A stretch of DNA of 64,000 bases from Olsenella sp. An285 (GTDB lineage Bacteria; Actinomycetota; Coriobacteriia; Coriobacteriales; Atopobiaceae): positions 1 to 64,000 of the forward strand of contig NZ_NFIZ01000002.1 of NCBI RefSeq assembly GCF_002159625.1, written 5' to 3'. The translations under genes and the position numbers were made by a program. Below are positions 37,440 to 45,924 of this stretch, one piece after another. The stretch's first letter is position 1, and every line of letters starts with the position of its first letter. The notes under the pieces are model-generated. The model was given only the letters and a program-made list of their open reading frames with translations, searched no databases and was not told the DNA's origin.

Positions 37440-38234
37440 ATGATCACGATCGACCACGTTTCCAAGTCCTACGACGGCGGCGTCACCTGCGCGGTGCGCG
37501 ACCTGACCCTCGAGATTCGCTCCGGAGAGATCTTCGGCCTGCTGGGTCCCAACGGCGCGGGCAAGTCCACGCTGCTCAACATGCTCGCCGGCGTGCTCGC
37601 GCCCACCTCGGGCACCATCGAGCTCGACGGCGTCAACGTGGCGGCGGACCCGCTCGCTGCCAAGCGCAACCTCTGCTACGTGAGCGACTCGCCCGACCAC
37701 CTGCTCCGTCTCAAGGGTCACGAGTTCCTGCGCTTCATCGCTGACGTCTACGAGGTGCCGGATGCCGTGCGCGGCCCGCGCATCGAGGAGCTCGCGCGCG
37801 AGTACGGCATGGAGGGCGAGCTCGACAACCAGATCCAGTCCTACTCGCACGGCATGCGCCAGAAGATGATGATCATGGGCGCCCTGCTGCCGGACCCCGC
37901 CATCTGGATTCTCGACGAGCCCATGACCGGCCTCGACCCCAAGGCGTCGTGGCTGCTCAAGCAGTCCATGCGCCGTCACGCGGACGCCGGCAAGACCGTG
38001 CTCTTCTCCACGCACGTGCTCGACGTGGCCGAGAAGGTCGTGGACCGCGTGGGCGTGATCGCGCACGGCGAGCTGCTCTTCGTGGGCACCGTCGACGAGA
38101 TGCGCGAGCACTTCCGCAGCAACGGCTCGCTCGAGGAGATGTTCCTCGAGCTCACGTCCGAGAACTCGCCGTTTGCCCAGGGCTCTGCCGCGGCGGGCGA
38201 GGGGGACGACACCGCCTCGACGGAGGCCCGCTGA
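37440..38234 (+). CDS. ABC transporter ATP-binding protein
   Basis: 264 aa from ATG 37440 (GGGAGA upstream). Walker A GPNGAGKST, Q-loop region CYVSDSPDHL, signature YSHGMRQKMMIMGALLPDP (S-H-G-M variant of LSGGQ), Walker B IWILDEPMTGLD, H-loop FSTHVLD. This pattern is typical of ABC-2-type exporters. The stop overlaps the permease start (TGATG). The substrate is unknown. Confidence 0.92.
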   Translation: MITIDHVSKSYDGGVTCAVRDLTLEIRSGEIFGLLGPNGAGKSTLLNMLAGVLAPTSGTIELDGVNVAADPLAAKRNLCYVSDSPDHLLRLKGHEFLRFIADVYEVPDAVRGPRIEELAREYGMEGELDNQIQSYSHGMRQKMMIMGALLPDPAIWILDEPMTGLDPKASWLLKQSMRRHADAGKTVLFSTHVLDVAEKVVDRVGVIAHGELLFVGTVDEMREHFRSNGSLEEMFLELTSENSPFAQGSAAAGEGDDTASTEAR

Positions 38235-40027
38235 TGGCGCGCGCGGCCGCCCAGGGGTTCTCCTGGAAGCAGTTCAAGGTGATGCTGCGCGTGGTGATCA
38301 AGGGCGAGCAGCACCTGGACTCCACCGGCATGGGCATGGGGGACGACGGCACCGAGAGGCGCCACGGGTTCTGGGGCTCTCTCGGCTCGGGCGCGCGCAA
38401 GGTGGCCATGGGCCTCCTGTTCCTGCTGCTTGCCGCCATGTTCTTCATGATGGGCTGCATGCTGGGAGAGGTGGGCATTACCCCGTACCAGGCGTTCAGC
38501 CTCTGCGTGGTCTCCCTGGTTGGCCTCACGGCACTCACCGGCCTCTACCAGGCCGTGAACATCCTCTACTTCGTGCGAGACCTCGGCTACTACCTGACGC
38601 TTCCCATCTCGGCCACGACGATCATGTGGGCCAAGCTCGCCCACTTCCTGGGGATGTCGCTGCTCGGCGACCTCATCATCCTGCCCGTTGGCCTGGGGTG
38701 CCTCTTCTCCGTGGGTGCCGCGCCGGGGGCCTGGCTGACCATGGCGCTCGCCTTTGTCCTGGCGGCGGTGGCGGTCAACCTCGCGCTCGTGATCGTGTGC
38801 GTGCCCATCATGCGCTTCTCGCGCCTCGCGCACGACAAGGACCTCTTCTCGCGCGTCTTCGGAGGGCTCATCGTTGTGCTCGCGCTCGCCATCGGCGTGG
38901 GCAGCCAGTTCGCCTTCCAGGGTGACGGGCTCGTCTCGCTCGCGTCCGGCGCGGGAGGGCTGCTCTCCGGCGGCGTCCCCGCGATCGTGATGGGGCTGCT
39001 GTGCCCGCCGTCGCTGCTCGGGCGGGCTGTCGTCGAGGGCGATGTTGCGGTTGCGCTCGCGGGGCTCCTGGGCATGCTCGCGAGCGTGGCGGTCTATGCC
39101 GTCGTCCTCTCCGCCGTCGCGCGTCGGTGGTACTTCGAGGGCGTCCAGGCGCTCCAGGGCGCGGGCGGGAAGCGCGGGCGTCGCGTTCAGGGCGCCGAGC
39201 TCACGCAGGTCACGCGCACCCGCAGCGCGTTCGCCGCCAACCTCAGCCGCGACTGGAAGATGATGGTGCGCGTGCCCGTGTTCTTCAACCAGTTTGTCCT
39301 GAGCTCGCTGCTCATGCCGCTCTACTTCATCGTCATCATGGTCGTGAGCGGTGCCGTGGGCGTCTCCCAGGCGACCGACGCCGGCATGGACCCGGCCACG
39401 CTGCTCGAGATGGCGCGCTCCCTCACGGCTCTTCTTGCCTTCGACAGCCCGGCTCTTGTGTGGTGTGCGGTGGGCGTGGTCGCCTTCGGGCTCCTTCTGG
39501 GCTTCTCGTCCTACTCGTTCACGATGGGCGTGAGCCGCGACGGCGAGGACTTCTTCTTCCTGCGCGGCCTGCCCATGAACTGGAGCGCGTACCTCGCTGC
39601 GAAGTTCGTCTCCCCGTTTGCGCTCTCCACGGTGCCGATGCTCGCGCTCATGGTGGTCGCGCTCGTGGTGCTGGGCGTGCCCGCGCTCCCGGGCATCTAT
39701 CTCGTTGCCGTCTACCTGGGCGCGACGGCCGCCCTGGGCCTGCTCTCCCTGGGGCTCGGCGCGTGCTTCCCGCGGCTTGCATGGGACAACGAGGCGCAGC
39801 TCGTCAAGGGCGGCGGGGCCACGCTCATGGTCTTCGCCGGGCTTGTGGTGGGCGTCGTGGTCATGGCGCTTCCCGCGCTCGCGCTTCTGGGCTGCACGGT
39901 CTGGGGCGTGCTCGAGGCTCCGCTGGCGCTGGGCCTCGCCCTCGCGATCTTTGTTGCGGAGTGCGTCGTCCTTGCGTGGTGGGTGCTCGGGCCCTGCGCG
40001 CGCAGCCTCTCCCGCCGCGAGCGCTAA
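38234..40027 (+). CDS. ABC-2-type exporter permease
   Basis: 597 aa, coupled to the ATPase gene by TGATG. About twelve hydrophobic segments in two halves (e.g. VAMGLLFLLLAAMFFMMGCM, ALSTVPMLALMVVALVVLGV), separated by a basic cytoplasmic stretch (GAGGKRGRRVQGAELTQVTR). The layout fits large permeases that work with one ATPase dimer. Nothing points to a substrate; lipid, peptide or drug export are possible. Confidence 0.88.
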   Translation: MARAAAQGFSWKQFKVMLRVVIKGEQHLDSTGMGMGDDGTERRHGFWGSLGSGARKVAMGLLFLLLAAMFFMMGCMLGEVGITPYQAFSLCVVSLVGLTALTGLYQAVNILYFVRDLGYYLTLPISATTIMWAKLAHFLGMSLLGDLIILPVGLGCLFSVGAAPGAWLTMALAFVLAAVAVNLALVIVCVPIMRFSRLAHDKDLFSRVFGGLIVVLALAIGVGSQFAFQGDGLVSLASGAGGLLSGGVPAIVMGLLCPPSLLGRAVVEGDVAVALAGLLGMLASVAVYAVVLSAVARRWYFEGVQALQGAGGKRGRRVQGAELTQVTRTRSAFAANLSRDWKMMVRVPVFFNQFVLSSLLMPLYFIVIMVVSGAVGVSQATDAGMDPATLLEMARSLTALLAFDSPALVWCAVGVVAFGLLLGFSSYSFTMGVSRDGEDFFFLRGLPMNWSAYLAAKFVSPFALSTVPMLALMVVALVVLGVPALPGIYLVAVYLGATAALGLLSLGLGACFPRLAWDNEAQLVKGGGATLMVFAGLVVGVVVMALPALALLGCTVWGVLEAPLALGLALAIFVAECVVLAWWVLGPCARSLSRRER

Positions 40028-40083
40028 TGCGACAATCTTAGCTGTAGCTGTTGCTCCGTCATCCATTCCAAAGGAGGGCGCGC

Positions 40084-41016
40084 ATGGAGGTTGGCATTCC
40101 GGGCAAGGGTCCGGAGTCCCCGCAGTCTCCGGAGCCCCCAGGGCTTCCAGAGGCTCCGGGGCCCCGTTCTAGCGCCGGGCACGCGGCGAAGTGGGTGCTT
40201 GCGGCCGTGGGAGCCGGCTTCGCCTACCTGCTCGCGCAAATTGTCGCCCTCGTGGCGCTGACCCTTACGCTACCGGCGTCGGACATTGACGGGCTGACCT
40301 TCGTCGCCACGGCGGCGAGCCTCGTCCTGGCTGTGCTCTGGTGGCGTCATCTCAGGCCGGGGGCGCGCCTGCGTCGCGAGGTCGCGCGCCCCTCTCGCCC
40401 GGAGCGCCGCGTTCTTCTCGCCTGCGTGCTGCTCCTACTGGGCGTGGTCCTGCAGGTGACGCTCTCCGTGGCGCTCACGCTGGTGCTGCCGCTCTTTCCC
40501 GAGTTGATGGACTTCTATCTCGAGCTTATGGAGCTCGCGGGAATCTCAGGGCAAACGGACCTTGTGACGTTCGTCGACATGGCCATCCTTGCGCCGACCG
40601 CCGAGGAGGCGATCTGTCGCGGCGTGGCGCTCGAGTTCTGCCTGCGCGCCTTCTGCCCGGAGCCGCGTCCCGCGGCACGCGACGAGATTCCGGCCGCGCG
40701 CTTCTGGGCGGCCAACGTCGTCCAGGCGCTGATCTTTGCCGTCATGCACCTCAACATCGTCCAGGGGGTCTACGCGTTTGGCCTCGGCCTGTTGCTTGGC
40801 TGGGTCGTGCGACGCACGGGAAGGCTGCGCGCCGCGGTTCTTCTCCACATGACCGTGAACGGCGCGTCGGAGCTCATGACGCCGCTGGAGCCCCTCCTTG
40901 ACGGCGCGCTCGTGCCCGCGCTCGTGGTCGGTTGCGTGATCTCGGTCGCGCTGGTGCTGGCCGTCGCGCGCCTGACCGCCGAGCGTCGCGGCGAAGCTCG
41001 CGCCGGCACGGTATAG
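40084..41016 (+). CDS. CPBP-family intramembrane metalloprotease
   Basis: 310 aa from ATG 40084 (AAAGGAGGG upstream). A Pro-rich N-terminal tail (PESPQSPEPPGLPEAPGPR) precedes several membrane helices. CPBP/Abi motifs are complete: APTAEEAICRG (EExxxR-like Glu pair), FAVMHLN (His) and HMTVNG (HxxxN). Relatives process prenylated CAAX proteins or bacteriocin-linked peptides. It follows the ABC exporter and may share its transcript. Confidence 0.88.
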   Translation: MEVGIPGKGPESPQSPEPPGLPEAPGPRSSAGHAAKWVLAAVGAGFAYLLAQIVALVALTLTLPASDIDGLTFVATAASLVLAVLWWRHLRPGARLRREVARPSRPERRVLLACVLLLLGVVLQVTLSVALTLVLPLFPELMDFYLELMELAGISGQTDLVTFVDMAILAPTAEEAICRGVALEFCLRAFCPEPRPAARDEIPAARFWAANVVQALIFAVMHLNIVQGVYAFGLGLLLGWVVRRTGRLRAAVLLHMTVNGASELMTPLEPLLDGALVPALVVGCVISVALVLAVARLTAERRGEARAGTV

Positions 41017-41049
41017 TGTCACCACTGTCTCGTCCGAGAAAGGAACCAG

Positions 41050-42780
41050 ATGCCCGCACAAGGCCCCGACTTCATGGACTTCTTGGAGCAGCTCAGGCGC
41101 GAGGGAAAGGCGGCCTCGACGCAGGGCGGCTCCCTTGTTGAGCAGATGGCAAGGTGGAGCCGCCGCGCGCTCGTTATTGCCGGCATCGTGCTGGTGGTGG
41201 TGTTGGCGGCGAGCTACTGGTGGTTCCATCCCGCCCTCAACCTGGGCAGCCCGCGCGTGTGGACGTGGATCTGCGGCATCTGCCTCGTGGTGATCCTGGG
41301 CCTTGCGGTGGCCGCGGCCCGCAGCACCAAGCACGCCGCCGTCCTCAAGAAGCTCATGGTCCTGCCGATCGCGGTCATCGCCGCGTTCCTGGTGGGGCTG
41401 CTCCTCTCCCAGCCCTTCGTCCCGGGCAACGCCGAGCGCTACGCCACGGTGCTCCAGACCACGGACGGCGACTTCGCCACGGACATCGAGCAGGTTGACT
41501 ACGCCGACGTTCCCGTGATCGACCGTGACTCGGCCATTCTCCTGGGCAACCGCGCGATGGGCTCCATCCCGGAGTACGTGAGCCAGTTCGAGATCGCGGA
41601 CACCTACAGCCAGATCAACTACAACGGGCGACCGGTGCGCGTGAGCCCGCTGGCCTACGCCGACCTCTTCAAGTGGCTCTCCAACCGCGACTCTGGCATC
41701 CCGGCCTACGTGCTGGTGGACATGGTGACGCAGGAGGCCGAGGTCGTGCGCCTTGAGCAGCCGATCCTCTACTCGGACTCCGAGCCGCTCATGCGCAACG
41801 TGGATCGTCACGTGCAGCTCTGCTATCCCACGTACATGTTCGACCAGAAGTCCTTCGAGCTCGACGACGAGGGCAATCCCTGGTGGGTCTACCCGGTGCA
41901 GCGCAAGACCATCGGCCTCTTTGGCGGCACCACCGTCGCGCGCGTGGTCCTCGTGAACGCCTGCACGGGCGAGACGCAGGACTATGCCGTCGAGGAGTGC
42001 CCCACGTGGGTGGACCGCGCCTATCCGGCCGACCTGCTCATCGAGCAGTACAACTGGAGCGGTGCCTACCAGGGCGGCTGGCTCAACTCGTGGCTGGGCC
42101 AGGAGGGCGTGGTGCGCACCACGAGCGGCACCAACGGCGAGCTCGGCTACAACTATCTGGCGCAGGGCGAGGACATCTACCTCTACACGGGCGTGAGCTC
42201 CGTGACGGCGGACAACTCCAACGTCGGCTTCATCCTGGTGAACCAGCGTACCGGCGACTCGCGCTACTACGCGCTCGAGCAGGGCGGCGCCACCGAGGAC
42301 TCCGCGATGGCGTCTGCCCAGGGGCAGGTCCAGCACCTCGGCTACCAGGCAACCTATCCGCTGCTGCTCAACGTGGCGGGGCAGCCCACGTACTTCATGG
42401 CGCTCAAGGACGCCGCCGGCCTCGTGAAGATGTACGCGATGATCAACGTGGAGCAGTACCAGAGCGTGGCCACGGGCTCCACGGTGGAGGAGTGCCAGGA
42501 GGCCTATCTCGGGATGCTCGCCGCGGACGGGCTGCTGGCCGAGGAGGACGCCGCCGTGTCGACGCGCGAGGTCACGGGCACCATAGCGCGCGTGGCGCAG
42601 GCCGTGATCGAGGGCAACTCGCACTTCTACGTGACCCTCGAGGGCGACGAGACGATTTACGACTTTGCCCTGCCCGGCCTCGTGGAGATCGTGACGTACG
42701 CCCCCGGTGACACGATTTCGTTCAGCTGCGCCGAGAAGAACGGCGACGCGACGACCGTCACGGTGACCGAGCTGGCGTAA
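41050..42780 (+). CDS. Large membrane protein with extracytoplasmic domain, unknown function
   Basis: 576 aa; AAAGGAA precedes the ATG, and TATAGT at 41010 is a candidate -10. After a cytoplasmic N-terminus (DFMDFLEQLRREGKA) there are three membrane helices within residues 35-125 (ALVIAGIVLVVVLAASYWWF, WTWICGICLVVILGLAVAAA, VLPIAVIAAFLVGLLLSQPF). The remaining 450 residues are probably outside, rich in Tyr/Asp/Gln, with repeated strand-like phrases (VVRLEQPILYSDSEPLM, GDSRYYALEQGGATEDS). I do not recognise the family. Confidence 0.75.
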   Translation: MPAQGPDFMDFLEQLRREGKAASTQGGSLVEQMARWSRRALVIAGIVLVVVLAASYWWFHPALNLGSPRVWTWICGICLVVILGLAVAAARSTKHAAVLKKLMVLPIAVIAAFLVGLLLSQPFVPGNAERYATVLQTTDGDFATDIEQVDYADVPVIDRDSAILLGNRAMGSIPEYVSQFEIADTYSQINYNGRPVRVSPLAYADLFKWLSNRDSGIPAYVLVDMVTQEAEVVRLEQPILYSDSEPLMRNVDRHVQLCYPTYMFDQKSFELDDEGNPWWVYPVQRKTIGLFGGTTVARVVLVNACTGETQDYAVEECPTWVDRAYPADLLIEQYNWSGAYQGGWLNSWLGQEGVVRTTSGTNGELGYNYLAQGEDIYLYTGVSSVTADNSNVGFILVNQRTGDSRYYALEQGGATEDSAMASAQGQVQHLGYQATYPLLLNVAGQPTYFMALKDAAGLVKMYAMINVEQYQSVATGSTVEECQEAYLGMLAADGLLAEEDAAVSTREVTGTIARVAQAVIEGNSHFYVTLEGDETIYDFALPGLVEIVTYAPGDTISFSCAEKNGDATTVTVTELA

Positions 42781-42823
42781 CCCCGCCGCCGGGCCCTGGG
42801 GCGGGCGCTTAGCTGCGTGTTCG

Positions 42824-43828
42824 TTAGCGCGGTACGCGGTCGTTGTTGATGGGCTCGTAGAAGAGGCGGGCGATCTCGGCGGGGTCGCGGGTCTGACCGA
42901 GCGCCCACATGGTCTTTGCCACGAGCGCCTCGGTGGACATGTCGTCGCCCTTGAGGATGCCGTCCTTCTGCGCGTAGGCGTGACCGACTTCGTAGACGCC
43001 GAGGTCGAGCCCCTCCTCGGGGACCTGCGTGGTCACCACGAGGGTGCGGCCGGAGTCCACCCAGTCGAAGATGGCTTCCTGGTAGGAGCCGTCATGGTCG
43101 GGGATGCCCCCGATGCCAAAGGTCTCGAGGATCACGGCGTCGTAGTCGCGACGCAGAAGGTCGAAGATGCTCGGGCGCAGCTCGGGCGTGAGCTTGAGCA
43201 CGATCACGCGCTCGTTCAGGGTGTCGTAGAAGCGCGGGGCTTCGCCGTTCTTCTCGGCGAGGGGCGTGCCGGCGGGGCGCACGATGCGGCCGCCCCGGAT
43301 GTAGGCCACCGAGGGGTAGTTCATGCTCGTGAACGCGTTGAAGCTCATGGTGCGCTGCTTGTGGGCACGCGTGCCGCAGATGACCTTGCCGCCGAAGACC
43401 ACGTTGACGTCGCGGCTCTGGTCGTCGCAGGCGTAGAGGACGCTGTGGTAGATGTTGAGCTTGGCGTCCGTGAAGGGGTTTGCCATGGGCTGCTGGGAGC
43501 CCGTGAGCACGATGGGCTTCTCGCTCGAGCGTATGAGGTAGGAGAGGGCGGCGGCGGTGTAGGCCATCGTGTCGGTGCCGTGCAGGATGACGAAGCCGTC
43601 GTAGTCATCGTAGGCGTCGCGGACGGAGCGTGCGATCTCCAGCCAGTCGCGAGGGCGCATGTTGGTGCTGTCGATGTTCATGGGCTGAACAAAGTCCAGC
43701 TCGCAGAGGGTGTCGAGCAGTGGGACCTGGCGTGCGAGCTCGGGACCCGTCATGGTTGGGGCCAGGCCGGAGCCGTCCTCTGTGGAGGCAATGGTTCCGC
43801 CGGTGGCGATCATGAGGATTCGCTTCAT
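42824..43828 (-). CDS. ansA: Type I L-asparaginase
   Basis: 334 aa, cytoplasmic (no signal peptide). Asparaginase motifs: ILMIATGGTIASTEDG (nucleophile Thr region), DGFVILHGTDTMAYTAAALS (second Thr/Asp/Lys set), PIVLTGSQQPM, SMNYPSVAYIRGGRI, ETFGIGGIPD. It hydrolyses asparagine to aspartate and ammonia, adding to nitrogen supply. Its start overlaps the stop of the Cof-type phosphatase gene (ATGA), so the two are co-translated. Confidence 0.95.
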   Translation of the reverse strand: MKRILMIATGGTIASTEDGSGLAPTMTGPELARQVPLLDTLCELDFVQPMNIDSTNMRPRDWLEIARSVRDAYDDYDGFVILHGTDTMAYTAAALSYLIRSSEKPIVLTGSQQPMANPFTDAKLNIYHSVLYACDDQSRDVNVVFGGKVICGTRAHKQRTMSFNAFTSMNYPSVAYIRGGRIVRPAGTPLAEKNGEAPRFYDTLNERVIVLKLTPELRPSIFDLLRRDYDAVILETFGIGGIPDHDGSYQEAIFDWVDSGRTLVVTTQVPEEGLDLGVYEVGHAYAQKDGILKGDDMSTEALVAKTMWALGQTRDPAEIARLFYEPINNDRVPR

Positions 43829-44655
43829 GCGCGCTCGCCTCCCAGGAGAAAGCGGCGGATGGCCTCGGCACAGCCGTCGTGGTCGTTGTCCGCCACGACG
43901 ACGTCCGCCTCTGCAAGGGCCTCCTCGGTGGCGTTGCCCATCGCAACGCCAAGACCTGCGGCGCGCAGCATGGGAAGGTCGTTCTCCGCGTCGCCCACGG
44001 CGATGGTGGCCTCGCGGGGGATGCCGAGGAGCTCGGCCAGGGCCAGGAGTCCGGACCCCTTGGTCGCGCCGGCAGGGGAGAACTCGATGCTCGCGTCCTC
44101 GGAGTAGGCGATCTCCACCGGCAGGCTCTCGGTGCGCTCGCGCAGCCCGTCGCGCGCGGCGGGGTCGGCAAGGTGGAAGATGAACTTCTGGACGCTCGTG
44201 GCGGGGTCGAGCAGCTTTGCCATGACGTCGTCCACGGGCGTCGAGGTCGCGTCGTAGAGACCGCGGTAGATGCCCATGCGGTAGTGGTCCATCCTCTCGA
44301 GCTGGGACGTCTGGCAGAACATCTCCGCCCCGGAGAAGACGTCGGTCATGGCGTCGTTGTCCCCAAGGGCGTCCACGGCGGCGGCGATGGTCTTATGCTC
44401 GAAGGAGCTCGTGGAGAGGACGCGGTGCTCCTCGATGTCGTAGAGCACGGTGCCGTTGCAGCAGATCGCGTAGCGCACGTGCCCGAAGCTCGCGTGGTCC
44501 ATCTCGATCATCTTGGGGCTGCGCCCGGAGCAGATGGCGACGACCTTTCCCGCCGCCACCGCATCGTCTATCGCCTGCGTGGACGACGGGAGCACGCGCT
44601 TGCGCGTGTCCAGCAGCGTCCCGTCCATGTCAAAGGCTATGAGCTGGTAGTCCAC
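43825..44655 (-). CDS. Cof-type HAD hydrolase
   Basis: 276 aa. HAD subclass IIB: motif I LIAFDMDGTLLDTRKRVLPS, motif II AICSGRSPKM, Lys in GATKGSGLLALAELLGI, motif IV AVGDAENDLPMLRAAGLGVAMGNA. Such enzymes dephosphorylate sugar phosphates, flavin or pyridoxal phosphates; specificity cannot be read. First gene of a two-gene unit with ansA. Confidence 0.92.
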   Translation of the reverse strand: MDYQLIAFDMDGTLLDTRKRVLPSSTQAIDDAVAAGKVVAICSGRSPKMIEMDHASFGHVRYAICCNGTVLYDIEEHRVLSTSSFEHKTIAAAVDALGDNDAMTDVFSGAEMFCQTSQLERMDHYRMGIYRGLYDATSTPVDDVMAKLLDPATSVQKFIFHLADPAARDGLRERTESLPVEIAYSEDASIEFSPAGATKGSGLLALAELLGIPREATIAVGDAENDLPMLRAAGLGVAMGNATEEALAEADVVVADNDHDGCAEAIRRFLLGGERA

Positions 44656-44736
44656 CGTCTCTCCTCTCGTTTGAACAGAGAAAGGATACCCCGAGCGCGG
44701 CCGGGAGTGTCGGCGGGCGCGGCTCTATTTCGGCCG

Positions 44737-44797
44737 ACCATACGTACCCGTCATTTCTGACGGCAGTCAGCAATCAGAAATGACGGGTACGTATGGT
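44737..44797. repeat. CCATACGTACCCGTCA palindrome (copy 2)
   Basis: Perfect 24-bp arms (ACCATACGTACCCGTCATTT and onward, 44737-44760 and 44774-44797) with a 13-base loop. It lies just upstream of the DUF559-type gene at 44893 and shares its core with copies at 16164 and 45835. Confidence 0.9.
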
Positions 44798-44863
44798 ACC
44801 CCGAGCCACAAAGCAGCGGCCATACCGCCCCCACCCTTTTGGATGAAAAACATCTTGCTTTAA

Positions 44864-44869
44864 TATACT
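44864..44869 (+). promoter_or_regulatory. Candidate -10 box of the DUF559-type gene
   Basis: TATACT sits in an AT-rich patch (CTTTAATATACTTAAAGC), itself a short palindrome TTTAA-TATAC-TTAAA. A start about 7 bases downstream would leave only some 16 bases of leader before ATG 44893, with no ribosome-binding site visible. Confidence 0.4.
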
Positions 44870-44892
44870 TAAAGCAGTACAAATATATTGCT

Positions 44893-45828
44893 ATGGTGAC
44901 ACTTACAGACATAACCGCTATGGAAGTTTGGTCGCAGAGCGGCTTGCTCAAACGGCTGGGCAACCCGTACTCGGCTGGCGGCCTCAGCTGGTCGGTGGGT
45001 TCTATGTTGGAGCTTCGACAAAGCGGACTTGAGCAGCTGGGCATCCATGCGTCGGAAAAAGCCCCCGTACACGTGCTGGTGGACTCCGAGGAGCATAGGA
45101 TCCAGTCAAAAAGCGTGGTCAATCACATATGGTCCGGACGGGTACCCGCCGGCTCACTCTACCTGCTTGCCCCTGGGGTACTCATTGCCTCACCCTCGTT
45201 TTGTTGTCTCCAAATCGCCTCGAGCTCGAGTCTTCCGCGTGTGGCGTCCGTTGTCATGGAGTGTCTCGGAGCGTACGGAAAGGCCGACACCTCTAGGGGG
45301 TTCAGAGACCGAGGGGCGTTGTTCACCCCTGAGGAGCTCGGGAACTATCTCGAGGGGGCGAGGGGCTGCATGGGAGTCAAGAAGGTACGTCGCGCGCTGA
45401 GGCTCGCCCTCTTCCCAACTAGGTCCCCCTTGGAGACCAAAGCCTCGCTCCTGCTGACGCTTCCCCGAAAGCTCGGAGGGTACGGATTGCCCCGTCCCGA
45501 GGTGAACTACGTCATTCGGCCTCGCGCCGAAGACATTCCCTTCAGCCAGTTTGCGAGATACGAGGTCGACCTGTGCTGGCCCAAGAGAAAAGCCATCGTC
45601 GAGGTCGATAGCTACGAGTACCACACGGAGCGCGACCAGCTTGACTCGGACGCCAAGAAGCGTAACTCGCTCAAGAGCATGGGATGGAAGGTCATATCCG
45701 TGACGTTTGGTCAGCTATCCGGGGATGCGCTCGAGGTCCTCGCGCGTCAGGTGGCCCGCGATCTTGGGGTGAGCCTCGAAGGTCCGACTCCGGAGCTTCG
45801 AGATTGGCTCGTGAGTGAGCTGTCCTAA
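44893..45828 (+). CDS. DUF559/Vsr-like nuclease-domain protein (paralog of 7111-8226)
   Basis: 311 aa from ATG 44893; a start at 44839 is possible but lies across the putative promoter, and the paralog supports 44893. The two proteins match along their length: PSFCCLQIAS vs PEHLVVQLAA, LGAYGKADT vs LGTYAIAPG, KVRRALRLALFPTRSPLETK vs KTRRALKMACVRSASPRETK, LGGYGL vs RGGYGF. Nuclease-like residues are Glu181 (SPLETK), Asp226 (YEVDLCWP), Glu237 and Asp239 (IVEVDSYEYH), followed by NSLKSMGWKVISVTF. It lies between two CCATACG palindromes. Base composition is less GC-rich than its neighbours, suggesting transfer. Confidence 0.75.
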   Translation: MVTLTDITAMEVWSQSGLLKRLGNPYSAGGLSWSVGSMLELRQSGLEQLGIHASEKAPVHVLVDSEEHRIQSKSVVNHIWSGRVPAGSLYLLAPGVLIASPSFCCLQIASSSSLPRVASVVMECLGAYGKADTSRGFRDRGALFTPEELGNYLEGARGCMGVKKVRRALRLALFPTRSPLETKASLLLTLPRKLGGYGLPRPEVNYVIRPRAEDIPFSQFARYEVDLCWPKRKAIVEVDSYEYHTERDQLDSDAKKRNSLKSMGWKVISVTFGQLSGDALEVLARQVARDLGVSLEGPTPELRDWLVSELS

Positions 45829-45834
45829 GGACAA

Positions 45835-45893
45835 CCATACGCACCCGTCATTTCCAAGATGAATCCGGCCTAGGATATGACGGGTGCGTATGG
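45835..45893. repeat. CCATACGCACCCGTCA palindrome (copy 3)
   Basis: Perfect 17-bp arms CCATACGCACCCGTCAT (45835-45851) and its complement (45877-45893). It begins six bases after the DUF559-type stop. Both arms differ from copy 2 by the same compensating base change (GTAC to GCAC), which keeps the stem paired. Confidence 0.9.
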
Positions 45894-45924
45894 GCGGCAA
45901 AAGTAGCTCGCGGAGCAGTCCTGA

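Noticed and set aside
37976-40066. Minus-strand open frame of 696 codons
   Set aside because: Its Arg/His/Glu-rich translation is the mirror of the hydrophobic ABC permease; no start site or family.
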